27,500 bases of DNA from Prorocentrum cordatum (taxonomy: Eukaryota; Sar; Dinophyceae; Prorocentrales; Prorocentraceae). The stretch lies in contig CAUYUJ010022404.1 of the NCBI GenBank assembly GCA_963575745.1, forward strand, positions 452,501-480,000, read 5' to 3'. Positions 1 through 8,836 of this stretch are shown here, piece by piece. How positions within the stretch are numbered: the first letter of the stretch is position 1; the number at the start of each line of letters is the position of its first letter. The position numbers were made by a program, and so were the translations under genes. Below the pieces are notes generated by a model that searched no databases, had not been told where the DNA came from, and worked only from the letters and a program-made list of their open reading frames with translations.

Positions 1-3000
1 CAACGTTACAATACTTGTATGTGTGCTTTCTCCAGTGAAAAGGACGGCCGACGGAACAAGAAGGACACTACGTTGATTTCGACCTTCTGTCTCAGTCATT
101 CTGTGAAGCGCTGCAGCTGCAAGAAGGAGCACATACATCTTCAAGGTTATGATAAGGAGACGCATCGTAAGCGGACGGCAGCAGCAGCAATGTTTTCAAA
201 GAAGTTCTGTACGGCACTCTGCAAGGACATCTTGGCCCTGGAGTCCAAAGAACCAGGAATCTCTATCAACAAGTTCTCAAGAGCTTTCCCGGCAGCAGCA
301 GATGACGAGGCAGAAGATGAAGCACCATTAGCTCAGTTACCAGCACCAGCAGGACCTAAGTCCTTAGACGACCTCATGGAAGAATTCAAGGACATCGACA
401 CCAAGAGCATCAAGATCACGCTCGACACCTTCACGCCCACGGAAGCACAATGGATCAAGGCAGCGATTCTTTCCATCACCGATTACACTATGAGTTTCGG
501 CGTTCCTGGGACACCTACCGGACGGATTTTGATGTTGCCTGGTACTGGCAGACCACAACAGGAAGGTGCACGAGTTCTATGTCATGCTCTCAGCCAAGTT
601 TACACGACCAGGACTGTGACATCTCAATGCCATATGTCAGAAGCACACAAGTTTGACGAGACTGAGTTTAGCAATCCTGATGACTACAAAGATCGCATCA
701 GATTTCTTGGCAACAAGGACGGCCACTACCACATGAGCGCAGTCAAGGATTGGAGAAGCGCACCTGAAGACGACATAGACACCACGACGACGATCTACAT
801 CATCACTCTCCTCGGCGTTCACCTTTCGGACATTATACTCGACGGTCCTCCCGGCCGACGAGATCAAGCTCGACGACTCAGAGGAAAGCAACCACGACCT
901 ACACACGGACCATATGCTATTCCACCAGAGAGGCCTGGACCACTTGCGGCTTCTACTGACGACGCCATCGAGAAGATCGAGATCAACGGCCGTGTCTTGT
1001 CACGGACGAAGCCCAACATGGAACTTCGGGAGCTACCCAAGAAGTTGACTCATGCCAACGAGAAGGATCGTGCCGGACTACTGCGTCTACTTCATGAACG
1101 CTTCTGGCACAATTCTCCATTGGACATGATGAAGTTGCTGCAAGCCATGCTATTACCTCAGGCTATCGTTCTACAGGGCATGGAGATTTGCAAGGCTTGT
1201 GAAGTTTGTCAGCAATGGGCTAAACGTCACATACGACCTCAGATTAAATCGTTTCTGGCCACAGTGTTCAACGAGATGGTACAGCACGATTTGTTCTTCC
1301 TCTGGGATGAAACGTTCATGATTCTTATTGACGAAGCTACTAAGTGGAAGACTGGCGACCACCTCATCAACAAGACGGGCCCAGTCTTGGTGAAGGCGCT
1401 CAACTACCTTTGGATACGCATCTGGGGCGCGATGCAGAACCTTCTCACTGATCAGGAAGGAGGTCTCATGGGACACGAAGCCACCAAGCTATGTTATCGA
1501 CTCGAGATCAACAGACTGGCTATCGGCAAAGGAGGCGCCACCACCAAAGGACTTGTCGAAAGGCATCTAGCCCTTCTCAAGCTTTCTATGCTCAAGCTCA
1601 AGCAGTCAAGTCAAGCAGAAGGATTAGATCTCAGTTACTCCGACATCTGCTACGAGTGTTGCGCCGGCCACAATTGTACTCTCAACTATGGCGGCAGCAC
1701 TCCACAGTTGGCCTTGACTGGACAATTACCGAGGATGATTGCGATCGACAGCGAGACCATCACATCCATGACGGGCGCCCTTGAGAAGCGTCCTGACTAC
1801 ATGGAGTCTATGTCGCGCGCACGACTACTGGCTCGACAGGCTATCGTACAATCAGTTATTCAAGATCGATTGGCTCAGGCATCCAAGATAACTCAGCACC
1901 AGCACGAGCCGGAGCTACTCGTTCCGGGAACGATATGTGATATTTGGCGAGAACCAGCACGGAAAGACGAATGCGGATGGCGAGGACCAGCGGAAGTCAT
2001 CAGCCTGGAGCGACGCGCAGGATCGGCAATAGTCAAGCACCAGGGCCAGCCGCTTATCATTCCTCTACGACATCTTCGGCGACACGTTCTCACCGAGCAC
2101 TACATCACGGAGCTCAACAAGAAAAATGATATGAGCAGCTTCTACATACACTACGACTTGGTCAACCCTACGATGGTCAAGGCAGCGGCTACCTTTCTGG
2201 CACCATATCAGATATATGCCGATGGAGTTTTGGTTCCTTCGGAAACGCTATACGACCTGATGGACTTAGTTGATGGATCCACGCCTACTAAGATATATTG
2301 GTTTGGCTTGGTATGGCAGCAAGAGCAGTATCGATATGTTCCCAGTGAAGAAGCTTGCGATTCATGCAAGCCTTTGGCTCTGGGCATCAAGATATTCAGC
2401 GATACGTTTAAGCCTGTGCATGGCATCTTGTACGGCTCACAAGTACGTCGACTTCCTCAGATTGAATATGCACAGTGGGCTCTACTGTTACGCTGGCGAC
2501 GAGAGGACCGAGCTGACTACAGTATTCGTGTACGACGCCCAGACATAGCTCTTCGCTATACAGCCGAGCAATCTACCAACTACAGCACAATGATGCTCTA
2601 CAGCTATGACCATTGCGAGGATCTGGACAAGCATTTCGATCCACCAGAGTTGGACTGGAGTGACATCAGCATGATTGACTGGCCTGACGACCTCTCTGAC
2701 ATTGTTATTCCGGATCAGCAGCCACCACGGGATCCACCAGCACCGCCAGCTCGGGCACCACCAGTTCCACCTTTTCGGTCAAATGCCATACCTCCACAAG
2801 AGCCTGGACGACCACCAGATCAGCCATCGCATGGTCAAACCTCGACGGCACCAGCTACGGCAGGCACACCGCAGGTCAACGTCCCAGGCGACCAGACTAT
2901 CGACAGCGACGACGACATGGAGGAGATACCAGCTCATGGACATGATCACGACCTACCTCCAGCACCTGGACCAGCACCTCGACGTATCTCTCGAGAGGCA

Positions 3001-3591
3001 CCTATGGGTCCACCTTCGTTGCAACCACAGCACCGAGACACACAAGGATCAGAGGATTCACTACAGACTCCAGCTACTCCTGACAAGTTACCCTACATTC
3101 CTCTCGACTTGGACAAGTCCAAGACAAGCACAGCGGAGAAGCAGAAAGCAGTTGATCCTCCAGACGCGGCACAGTCACCACCTCAGAAGCGAGGAAGATC
3201 ATCATCGCCATATCCATGGCCCTCTCCTTGGCAGCCTGAGTCACCACCACGACCACAGACGACGTCTACGGGGAGATATCAACCAGGAGCTTCTTCATCG
3301 TCAACGGACTTGCCAGCGGCTACGCCGGGTACGTCCTCGACACAGCCAGCTCCAGCGGATTCGACGAACCACCTATACTTCCCATTCGTAAAGATGAAGT
3401 ACCAGCAGGAGAGCAACCCTCGACTTCTACTGACAGAACTCTGGAATACAGCGACGACCCAGATGGAGATACCAGAGTCTTATACCAGGAGACGATTGAC
3501 CACCTTGACATCCCCAAGATTGTCAATCTATGCGAACGACTACCCGACGGAACTCACAAGCAAAGTATGGAAGCAATTTATGACGAGATGA
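1..3591 (+). CDS. Copia polyprotein, integrase part (5' partial)
   Basis: The frame is open from the first base of the window; the first Met is at 19, so the true start may lie upstream. Numbering from that Met, a HHCC zinc finger is H359-x4-H364-x26-C391-x2-C394. The integrase core carries D424, D478 and E514, a D-x53-D-x35-E arrangement typical of retroviral and copia integrases, which insert the cDNA into chromosomes. Residues about 635-690 resemble the small C-terminal DNA-binding domain (PGTICDIW, then GWRGPAEV). From about residue 900 the chain becomes a Pro/Gln/Ser-rich linker before the reverse transcriptase. The stop TGA is at 3589. The last ~100 codons may not be translated in this frame, because the -1 frame (open from 3240) reads more like protein there. 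The function is clear from motifs; the N-terminal ~350 residues are unrecognised. Confidence 0.9.
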   Translation, partial: QRYNTCMCAFSSEKDGRRNKKDTTLISTFCLSHSVKRCSCKKEHIHLQGYDKETHRKRTAAAAMFSKKFCTALCKDILALESKEPGISINKFSRAFPAAADDEAEDEAPLAQLPAPAGPKSLDDLMEEFKDIDTKSIKITLDTFTPTEAQWIKAAILSITDYTMSFGVPGTPTGRILMLPGTGRPQQEGARVLCHALSQVYTTRTVTSQCHMSEAHKFDETEFSNPDDYKDRIRFLGNKDGHYHMSAVKDWRSAPEDDIDTTTTIYIITLLGVHLSDIILDGPPGRRDQARRLRGKQPRPTHGPYAIPPERPGPLAASTDDAIEKIEINGRVLSRTKPNMELRELPKKLTHANEKDRAGLLRLLHERFWHNSPLDMMKLLQAMLLPQAIVLQGMEICKACEVCQQWAKRHIRPQIKSFLATVFNEMVQHDLFFLWDETFMILIDEATKWKTGDHLINKTGPVLVKALNYLWIRIWGAMQNLLTDQEGGLMGHEATKLCYRLEINRLAIGKGGATTKGLVERHLALLKLSMLKLKQSSQAEGLDLSYSDICYECCAGHNCTLNYGGSTPQLALTGQLPRMIAIDSETITSMTGALEKRPDYMESMSRARLLARQAIVQSVIQDRLAQASKITQHQHEPELLVPGTICDIWREPARKDECGWRGPAEVISLERRAGSAIVKHQGQPLIIPLRHLRRHVLTEHYITELNKKNDMSSFYIHYDLVNPTMVKAAATFLAPYQIYADGVLVPSETLYDLMDLVDGSTPTKIYWFGLVWQQEQYRYVPSEEACDSCKPLALGIKIFSDTFKPVHGILYGSQVRRLPQIEYAQWALLLRWRREDRADYSIRVRRPDIALRYTAEQSTNYSTMMLYSYDHCEDLDKHFDPPELDWSDISMIDWPDDLSDIVIPDQQPPRDPPAPPARAPPVPPFRSNAIPPQEPGRPPDQPSHGQTSTAPATAGTPQVNVPGDQTIDSDDDMEEIPAHGHDHDLPPAPGPAPRRISREAPMGPPSLQPQHRDTQGSEDSLQTPATPDKLPYIPLDLDKSKTSTAEKQKAVDPPDAAQSPPQKRGRSSSPYPWPSPWQPESPPRPQTTSTGRYQPGASSSSTDLPAATPGTSSTQPAPADSTNHLYFPFVKMKYQQESNPRLLLTELWNTATTQMEIPESYTRRRLTTLTSPRLSIYANDYPTELTSKVWKQFMTR

Positions 3592-5567
3592 TCAGCAACC
3601 TTTCAGATGATTTTGATTTTGTATCTCCGACACTTTACTCCGACTCGGACCGATATCTATACTTCCATTACGATTTGCATGAATCAATGGTTTTTCGAGT
3701 TGATGATTCGACGGCGAACCTCACAGATGACGAGATGAGACGTTTTGCGAAGTTGGTTATTGCAGGAGATCATAAGGAGTTGAAGGCTTTTGTTACTCAT
3801 GATATTTTCGAACCTGTACTTCGAGACCACCTACCCGATAAGGCGAACATAGTTGATTGTACATGGGTGAGGAAATGGAAGGTCAAACACGTTGAAGTCA
3901 AATCACGACTATGCGCTCGAGGCTGTTTCGACCGACAGAAGAACTTTATTGAGAAGCACAGCTCGACAGCGACAAGATTATCGCAGCGTTTGGTTTTGAG
4001 TTTAGGATGTTGTGAAGGTATTCTACATGTGAACGACGAGAATGACGGCGACGTCGACACCGAGAGCCTGGATATTTCAACGGCTTTTCTACAAGGACTC
4101 GGATACGACAACCTACGCGAGAAAGCAAGGAATCTCGGCTATGAGTATCGCGAAGACCGGACAGTCTACATCCTTCCTCCGGAGAATGTGTGGAGTCACT
4201 TTCGACGCATGCCGGAGGCATCTTCCAGTTGGAAAGTTGCAGACAAGGATCGACACAGATATGCCCTCAAATGCTTGAGAGCAATGTATGGTTTCACAGA
4301 CGCACCATTGATGTTTCAGTTGGCCTTGTTGGAGTTTCTCAAAGATAAGACAGGAGCCAAATCATCGGTTTTTGACGACAACTATCTTTACTGGGGCATC
4401 GATTACAAGGGCAACAAAGTGATCGTTTTAGTCATGACTGTTCATGTGGACGACTTACAGATTACTGGCAGCAGATTTTATCGCGATTGGATACACAAAA
4501 AGCTGGAATCCAGATTCGGCAAGCTCAAGAGGCAGACGATGCCATATACACATGCTGGCCTACAGCTCGAACGAATTGTACCGACGTGTATACGCATTCA
4601 TCAAGATCAGTTTACATCATGTCTTTCGCCATGTGTTATACCAAAAGAGCGAGTTGATGTACCAGATGCACCCTGTACGGCAGCAGAACACAAGACGTTC
4701 AGATCTCTTACTTGTGGAGCACTTTGGGCATGCCAAACACGACTGGAGGAACTATTCAATGTTGTTTCTCTACAGACCAAGCTACAGAGTCCGACCATCA
4801 GGGACCTCCTGGCGATCAACGCAGTGATCAAGAGACTCAAGAAAAATCCAGAGAAGTTTGGCATCTACTACAGGAAGCTCAAGGCACCACTACGGATCTC
4901 TTGTATTACGGACGCCTCTTCAGCCAACAAGAACAGCAATTTCGCCACAGAAGGAGTCACGATAGGTCTTCAAGAAGACCGACTACATTTTCCTCTATGT
5001 GATCGACAAGATTATCTGCAGGACAATCTGATCAATCGGCTCAGTGGTCAGTTACATGCATTAGTGGCCACTTCGACCAAGTCTAAGAGAGTTTCTCACA
5101 GCACGTCCCATGCGGAAACGTTGGCAGCAGCACGAGGAGTCCCCATGGCACAGATTATCGGCATGAGGCTCACAGAACCGGAGATTAACATTCTATGCGG
5201 ACCTCAGAAGCCACTACAGCTTCAAGAACGACTCGACCGAGGGCAGTTGAGTTTACCAGTGGACGCTTTCATTGACTGCATGGACCTGTGGGAGTTATGT
5301 TGCGGACTTCGAGGAACACCACAGGACAAGTCTCAGCGTTTGGGTATTCTGTCGCTTCGAGAAGAGCGACGAACCCTGAGATTACGACGACTTTATCATG
5401 CACGTACCAAGTGGATGGTTTCAGATATGTTGACAAAGTTCGTGGGAGCAGATTCCAAGTCACTCTTGGAGCTGATCACCACCGGTTGTTGGACGATCGC
5501 AGGCACACTGCGAGTCAGGCAAGGATTTGGACTAGACAGTACCAAGTCCGACACGACAAGAACTTAA
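3567..5567 (+). CDS. Copia polyprotein, reverse transcriptase and RNase H
   Basis: This is RVT_2-family reverse transcriptase fused to RNase H. It copies the element RNA into cDNA in the virus-like particle. Numbering from Met at 3567: W100-VRKW and KSRLCARG (112-119) match the copia fingers; motif A is D169 in LDISTAFLQG; MYGFTDAP (240-247) matches the copia LYGLKQAP motif; the catalytic HVDD has D295-D296 (usually YVDD). RNase H residues are D449 (TDAS), E517 (SHAET) and probably D570 (IDCMDLWE). The conserved C-terminal DMLTKF lies at 620. The stop is TAA at 5565. The same frame is open upstream to 3240 and reads as acidic, protein-like sequence, so Met 3567 is probably not a real start. 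Expression would need a -1 frameshift, or a one-base indel has split an originally single frame. Confidence 0.92.
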   Translation: MEAIYDEMISNLSDDFDFVSPTLYSDSDRYLYFHYDLHESMVFRVDDSTANLTDDEMRRFAKLVIAGDHKELKAFVTHDIFEPVLRDHLPDKANIVDCTWVRKWKVKHVEVKSRLCARGCFDRQKNFIEKHSSTATRLSQRLVLSLGCCEGILHVNDENDGDVDTESLDISTAFLQGLGYDNLREKARNLGYEYREDRTVYILPPENVWSHFRRMPEASSSWKVADKDRHRYALKCLRAMYGFTDAPLMFQLALLEFLKDKTGAKSSVFDDNYLYWGIDYKGNKVIVLVMTVHVDDLQITGSRFYRDWIHKKLESRFGKLKRQTMPYTHAGLQLERIVPTCIRIHQDQFTSCLSPCVIPKERVDVPDAPCTAAEHKTFRSLTCGALWACQTRLEELFNVVSLQTKLQSPTIRDLLAINAVIKRLKKNPEKFGIYYRKLKAPLRISCITDASSANKNSNFATEGVTIGLQEDRLHFPLCDRQDYLQDNLINRLSGQLHALVATSTKSKRVSHSTSHAETLAAARGVPMAQIIGMRLTEPEINILCGPQKPLQLQERLDRGQLSLPVDAFIDCMDLWELCCGLRGTPQDKSQRLGILSLREERRTLRLRRLYHARTKWMVSDMLTKFVGADSKSLLELITTGCWTIAGTLRVRQGFGLDSTKSDTTRT

Positions 5568-6118
5568 TATTTCAGTTCAGGATTTTCATCAGAATCTGAA
5601 GTATGATCTGGAGTTTGGTTTATATGTGAGATGTTATATGAGCAGCTCCACATGTATAACATTGTTCGACTTCAATTGTGGAGCTAGTATTTTATGTTCA
5701 CCTTTATCGGCTACCACTTCGAGAGGGATTTATTTCAGTGATGTATTTCAATGGATTTATATTTGGTGGCCGTGGTGGATATGATAAGCCTGTTATGGCT
5801 TACTTAGGACTGCTGTCCTACTCTTTTCCTCTCTCTCACTCCTTCCTAGGGCCGCTACCGAACTCCAGTAAAATCGACTGGGTTTCATTTTTTTTATAAG
5901 ATCCAACATGTCCTAAAGAAAATAGGACCAGAGTTGAGATTATTATGTCTAGGACCTGTTAGGCATGTTGTCTCATGCGCTAGAAGCAGTACCGTACTGT
6001 AACGTACTGGCTCAAGTCAAAGCAGTAAAAGATTATCATCTTTATTGCCATTAGTTCATATAGCTTTCGCTTAAAGAACATAATATTTCCAGTTCAGGAT
6101 TTTCATCAGAATCTGGAG
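5558..6118 (+). repeat. 45-bp direct repeats flanking AT-rich 3' region, possible 3' LTR area
   Basis: A 45-bp sequence that includes the polymerase stop codon (5558-5602) recurs at 6074-6118 with about four differences. The 471-bp spacer is AT-rich and has no gene. It holds small hairpins: TAGGAC/GTCCTA at 5805-5810/5815-5820, GTCCTA/TAGGAC at 5910-5915/5923-5928, and AGCTCCACA/TGTGGAGCT at 5644-5652/5677-5685. The second copy ends where composition jumps to GC-rich. It may be part of a 3' LTR or a duplicated element end; neither can be proven without the 5' LTR. Confidence 0.6.
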
Positions 6119-6990
6119 TGGAGCAGGAGGGGGGGGGGGCGATCAGAAGGGCCAGAGGCCTCTTGGGCGCCTCTCGGAGCCTCGGGGGATGTCACTTCGG
6201 CATTTCTTTGGGGCGACCTCTCGGACGTGTTGGGGATGTCTTGTCGGTCCTGGGGTGGGGGTGGGAAGTGAGGCGGAAGTCGGTGAGAGCGAGGGGCGAG
6301 GCGGGGTGCGAGGGCGGTGGCGGTGGTGGCTTTGGGGAGCATTGGGGGCCTCTAGGGGGCCTCCTGGGGGCCGCTCGGGGCCTTTTTGGGGCTGCGCAGG
6401 GGCCTCCCGGGTCTTCCTGGGTGCCTCTTGGGAACATGTTGGGGGGCATCGGCCATCATTGGGAGTGGTCCCAATGGGCCTTGCCCCTCGGGGGCCCGAA
6501 AGAAAAAACCTCTTCCGCCGCTCGCGGGGCGCTCTCGGAGCGCTCTTGCGAGCGCATGGGTCCGCCTCTGGGCTTCTCTCGGGCCCTTTTCGCCGGGGTC
6601 GCCTTGGGGCCTCGGGTGGCAGTCGGCAGCGGGCGGGCGACGGTGCAGACACGCGCTTATGTTCTTTAGGCCTTGGACTGCTGTCCGCCTCCTGGCCCCC
6701 CCTGTGAGATCTCGGAGGCCGCTTGATCCCGCCCTGGGGCGGCCTTGGGCCTTCTTGGGGCATATTGGACGCAATGTCGAGTTATCGGGTTAGGTTTGAA
6801 GGTCATCTGGGGCCCTTTTAGGCCCTCTTTGGCCCGCCTTGGGCCATCTTGGACGCTCTGGCTGGCGCGCGGCGGGGCCGCGAGAGGCGCTCCCCCCGCC
6901 GCCTTCGGCTACCTTGGGCACCAGGTTCGCTCGGAGCTATCTTGGAGGCCCTCTTGGAGCCGCATTGGGGCCTCTCGCCCTTCAGGGCTG
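6119..6990 (+). repeat. Degenerate CTTGGGGGCC-type low-complexity repeat, block 1
   Basis: Short, imperfect 9-12-bp units built on CTTGGGGGCC, CTCTCGGAGCC and CTTGGAGCG follow one another without fixed period. The same family recurs at 12690-13260 and 14020-14130 (reverse complement) and at 17335-17430, 24815-25310 and 26385-27030 (forward). Reading frames are open on both strands only because stop codons are rare in this composition. It may be intronic, since a likely splice acceptor follows at 6994. Confidence 0.7.
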
Positions 6991-6994
6991 GTAG

Positions 6995-7243
6995 GATTAC
7001 TCGCGCGAGACCGCGCACATCTACATTCTCGTCAGCAGGACAAACCTGATGAAGCTGTGGAACAGCAATATCAAGGACAAGGCTGACAAGCTCAATATCA
7101 CGGCGAAGTCGGCCAGGGCCGCCCAGCAGGAGGCCATCCTCGCGGCTCGGAAGGAAAGCGGGGGGGGGGGGGCGAGGAGGGCGCGGAGGAGGACGGGTGG
7201 GATGATGATGAGGCGGCTGCGTGGGGCGATGCCGGGGGGGGGG
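6995..7243 (+). CDS. Probable internal exon of an unrecognised gene
   Basis: After CTGGTAG (acceptor AG at 6993-6994) a frame opens as DYSRETAHIYILV..., continues KLWNSNIKDKADKL and then AQQEAILAARKES. Composition is balanced, with about 85% G or C at third positions, unlike the repeats on either side. A run of 13 G (7160-7172) then breaks the frame. With one base more in the run, the frame would continue as an acidic stretch (EEGAEEDGWDDDEAAAWGDAG), and a GTGAAG donor follows at 7244. The opposite strand is also open but has poor third-position GC. No family is recognised. A homopolymer length error or polymorphism is the likeliest cause of the break. It is not part of the downstream retrogene, which starts at the spliced leader. 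Confidence 0.45.
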
Positions 7244-7324
7244 GTGAAGGGGTGGTGTGTGCGTGTGCGTGTGTGCGTGTGTGCGTGTGTGCGTGTGTGC
7301 GTGTGTGCGTGTGTGCGTGTGTGC

Positions 7325-7357
<33 letters not shown>

Positions 7358-7363
7358 TGTGTG
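7244..7363 (+). repeat. GT / GTGTGC microsatellite
   Basis: GTGC and GT units run without interruption up to the first base of the spliced leader sequence. The tract may lie in an intron that begins at the GTGAAG donor. GTGCGCG at 7351-7357 also occurs just after the retrogene A-tract (9826-9832). Confidence 0.9.
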
Positions 7364-7385
7364 TCCGTAGCCATTTTGGCTCAAG
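7364..7385 (+). other. Genomic copy of the dinoflagellate spliced leader (DinoSL)
   Basis: All 22 positions match the known DinoSL consensus (first base D, here T; then CCGTAGCC, ATTTT, GGCTCAAG). DinoSL is the 5' exon trans-spliced onto nuclear mRNAs of dinoflagellates. Here CTCAAG is followed by TTCCCAACC, with no GT donor, so this is not an SL RNA gene. It is the joined form found in mature mRNA, and so marks a reverse-transcribed, re-inserted transcript. Confidence 0.95.
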
Positions 7386-7485
7386 TTCCCAACCCCTGTG
7401 GGGGGGGGTTGGGAGCTTGCCGCGGCCGTGGGCTCGAGGGCCCACCAGCTGTTGAGGCCGGGCTGCGGGCGCCGCGGGGCGGCGC

Positions 7486-8836
7486 ATGCACCCGGGCAGC
7501 CATGCCGTCTCGTGGCAACCGGGCGGGCAGACGTGCACCTGGCTGTGCGTCCCAGTGCCCTGCGTCCCCGCGGGCTGGGGCTGGCGGGTCCACGCTGCCC
7601 CGGTCGCGCCGGGAGCGCGTGGGGGAGTGCCCGTGGCACCCGGCACCTGGGCCGCAGGCGGCTGCTCCGAGGGCCCCCTCGGCAGCGCCGATGCGGACCC
7701 CGCGGGTGCGGGCGCGGGCCCCGCTGAGGGCACCCTCGCCGCCCCCTCCGGCGAAGGCCCGGCCGGGCTCGAGGCCGGCTCCCGCGGGGGCGCCGGCGAC
7801 GGCGCCGAGGGCGACGCTGCGGCCGGCCGCGGTGACCCCCCCCCCGGCGGGAGGCGGCGCTCCTGCGCGGGAGGGAGGCGCCGACGACGGCGCCCCCTGG
7901 GCCCGGCCGCGCCGCGGCGCCCGCGCGCGCCCGCAGCCCGCGGGCTGGGCAGGGGCCGGCGACACAGGCTACTGGGCGCCGCTTGCGCCGGCGCAGGGCA
8001 CGCTCGAGCAGCAGCCCCAGCGCCCGGGAGCCGCGGCGCCGGCGCAGGCGCCCGCGCCGGGAGCGCAGCCCGAGCGAGCGGGCCACCCGCCGGCGCCGCA
8101 CCCGCCGGAGAAGCCGCACGCGCGGCCGCTCCCCAGCCCCCCCATGCAGGCAGGGCGGACACACCGGAGCCCGCCGAGGCAGCGGCCACGAGCTGCCCCG
8201 CGGCGGGCGCCGAGCGGCGAGCGAGCCCCCCGGGCCGGCGACCCCGCGGCGGCGGCTCCAGCAGCTCCCCCGCACGGGCGGCCGGCCGGAGCCGCGAGCA
8301 GGAGCTCCCCGCGGACGGGGCGCTTCTCGCAGGGCCGGGCGCGGCGGCGGCGGCGGTGGCTGCCCCGGCCAGCCGCGGCAGCAGCTAACGCCACGAGCGG
8401 CTCCGGGAGCGGCTCCCCGGGGGCGGCGGCGCGGACTCCCGCGACGGCTCCGCCCACGGCGGCAGCGTTGGGAGCAGGGGCTCCGACGGCAGCTCCGCCC
8501 ACGGCGGCAGCGCCAGGAGCAGGGGCCCCGACGGCGGCTCCGACTGCGGCGGCAGCGCCGGGAGCTGGGGCTCCACCGGCAGCTCCGCAGGCAGCGGCAG
8601 CGCCAGGAGCAGGGTCCGGCGGCGGCGCGGCCGCCGCGGCGGCCGGCGGCGCGGGCAGCGCGCCGCGGGCGAAGGGCCCGAGGGACCCGCAGGCAGCGCC
8701 CCCCGCGGAGGCGGTGGCGGCGGCGCTCAGGGCGAGCGGCTGGGGCTTCGCGGCCGAGGGGGTCGCGGCTGGCGTCCTAGCCGAGGCGGTGGCTGCCGGC
8801 CTTCTCCGACGGGAGGGCCGCCGGCGCTCCCGCTAG
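7486..8836 (+). CDS. N-terminal and repeat part of the retrogene product, frame broken
   Basis: Two starts follow the leader: ATG 7486 (frame +1) and ATG 7502 (frame +2, open to TAG 8834). Residues read in frame +1 up to 7836 look more natural (GGQTCTWLCVPVPCVPAGWGW, then acidic Gly/Ala-rich). From the C10 run at 7836-7845 onward, frame +2 reads better (DDGAPWARP..., DTGYWAPLAPAQGTLEQQ). From about 8447 frame +2 encodes 15-residue repeats of the type APTAAPPTAAAPGAG. I infer a homopolymer indel at the C10 run. The product is unrecognised and is low-complexity Ala/Pro/Gly/Arg-rich, with no signal peptide or membrane span seen. Alternative: one continuous frame +2 from 7502. Confidence 0.45.

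Larger units (their letters stand above)
1..6118 (+). mobile_element. Ty1/copia-type LTR retrotransposon, 5' end outside window
   Basis: The domain order is integrase (zinc finger, DDE core, C-terminal domain), then reverse transcriptase, then RNase H, which is the Ty1/copia (Pseudoviridae-like) order; Ty3/gypsy elements have integrase last. The two coding frames overlap. The left edge of the window cuts the element, so gag, protease and the 5' LTR are not visible: I find no CCHC knuckle and no convincing D-S/T-G protease motif. The 3' non-coding part is AT-rich and ends where a 45-bp sequence seen at 5558-5602 recurs (6074-6118), exactly at the switch to GC-rich DNA. LTR limits cannot be set without the 5' LTR. 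The copy looks moderately intact, since both frames are long and all catalytic residues are present. Confidence 0.93.

Noticed and set aside
5992-6017. A second, degenerate spliced leader (CCGTACTG...TACTGGCTCAAG)
   Set aside because: Only the last 9-10 bases agree, with a gap in the middle; no mRNA-like unit follows. Chance match is likely.
6143-6774. Gly/Pro/Arg-rich frames resembling collagen-like proteins
   Set aside because: They follow the CTTGGGGGCC repeat, with open frames on both strands and no recognisable domain.
7364-7385. An SL RNA gene
   Set aside because: The leader is followed by TTCCCAACC, not a GT donor, so it is the spliced (mRNA) form.
6818-8275. A 485-residue minus-strand reading frame
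   Set aside because: It crosses the GT microsatellite, the spliced leader and the GC-rich retrogene; open only because stops are rare at this composition, and third-position bias favours the plus strand.
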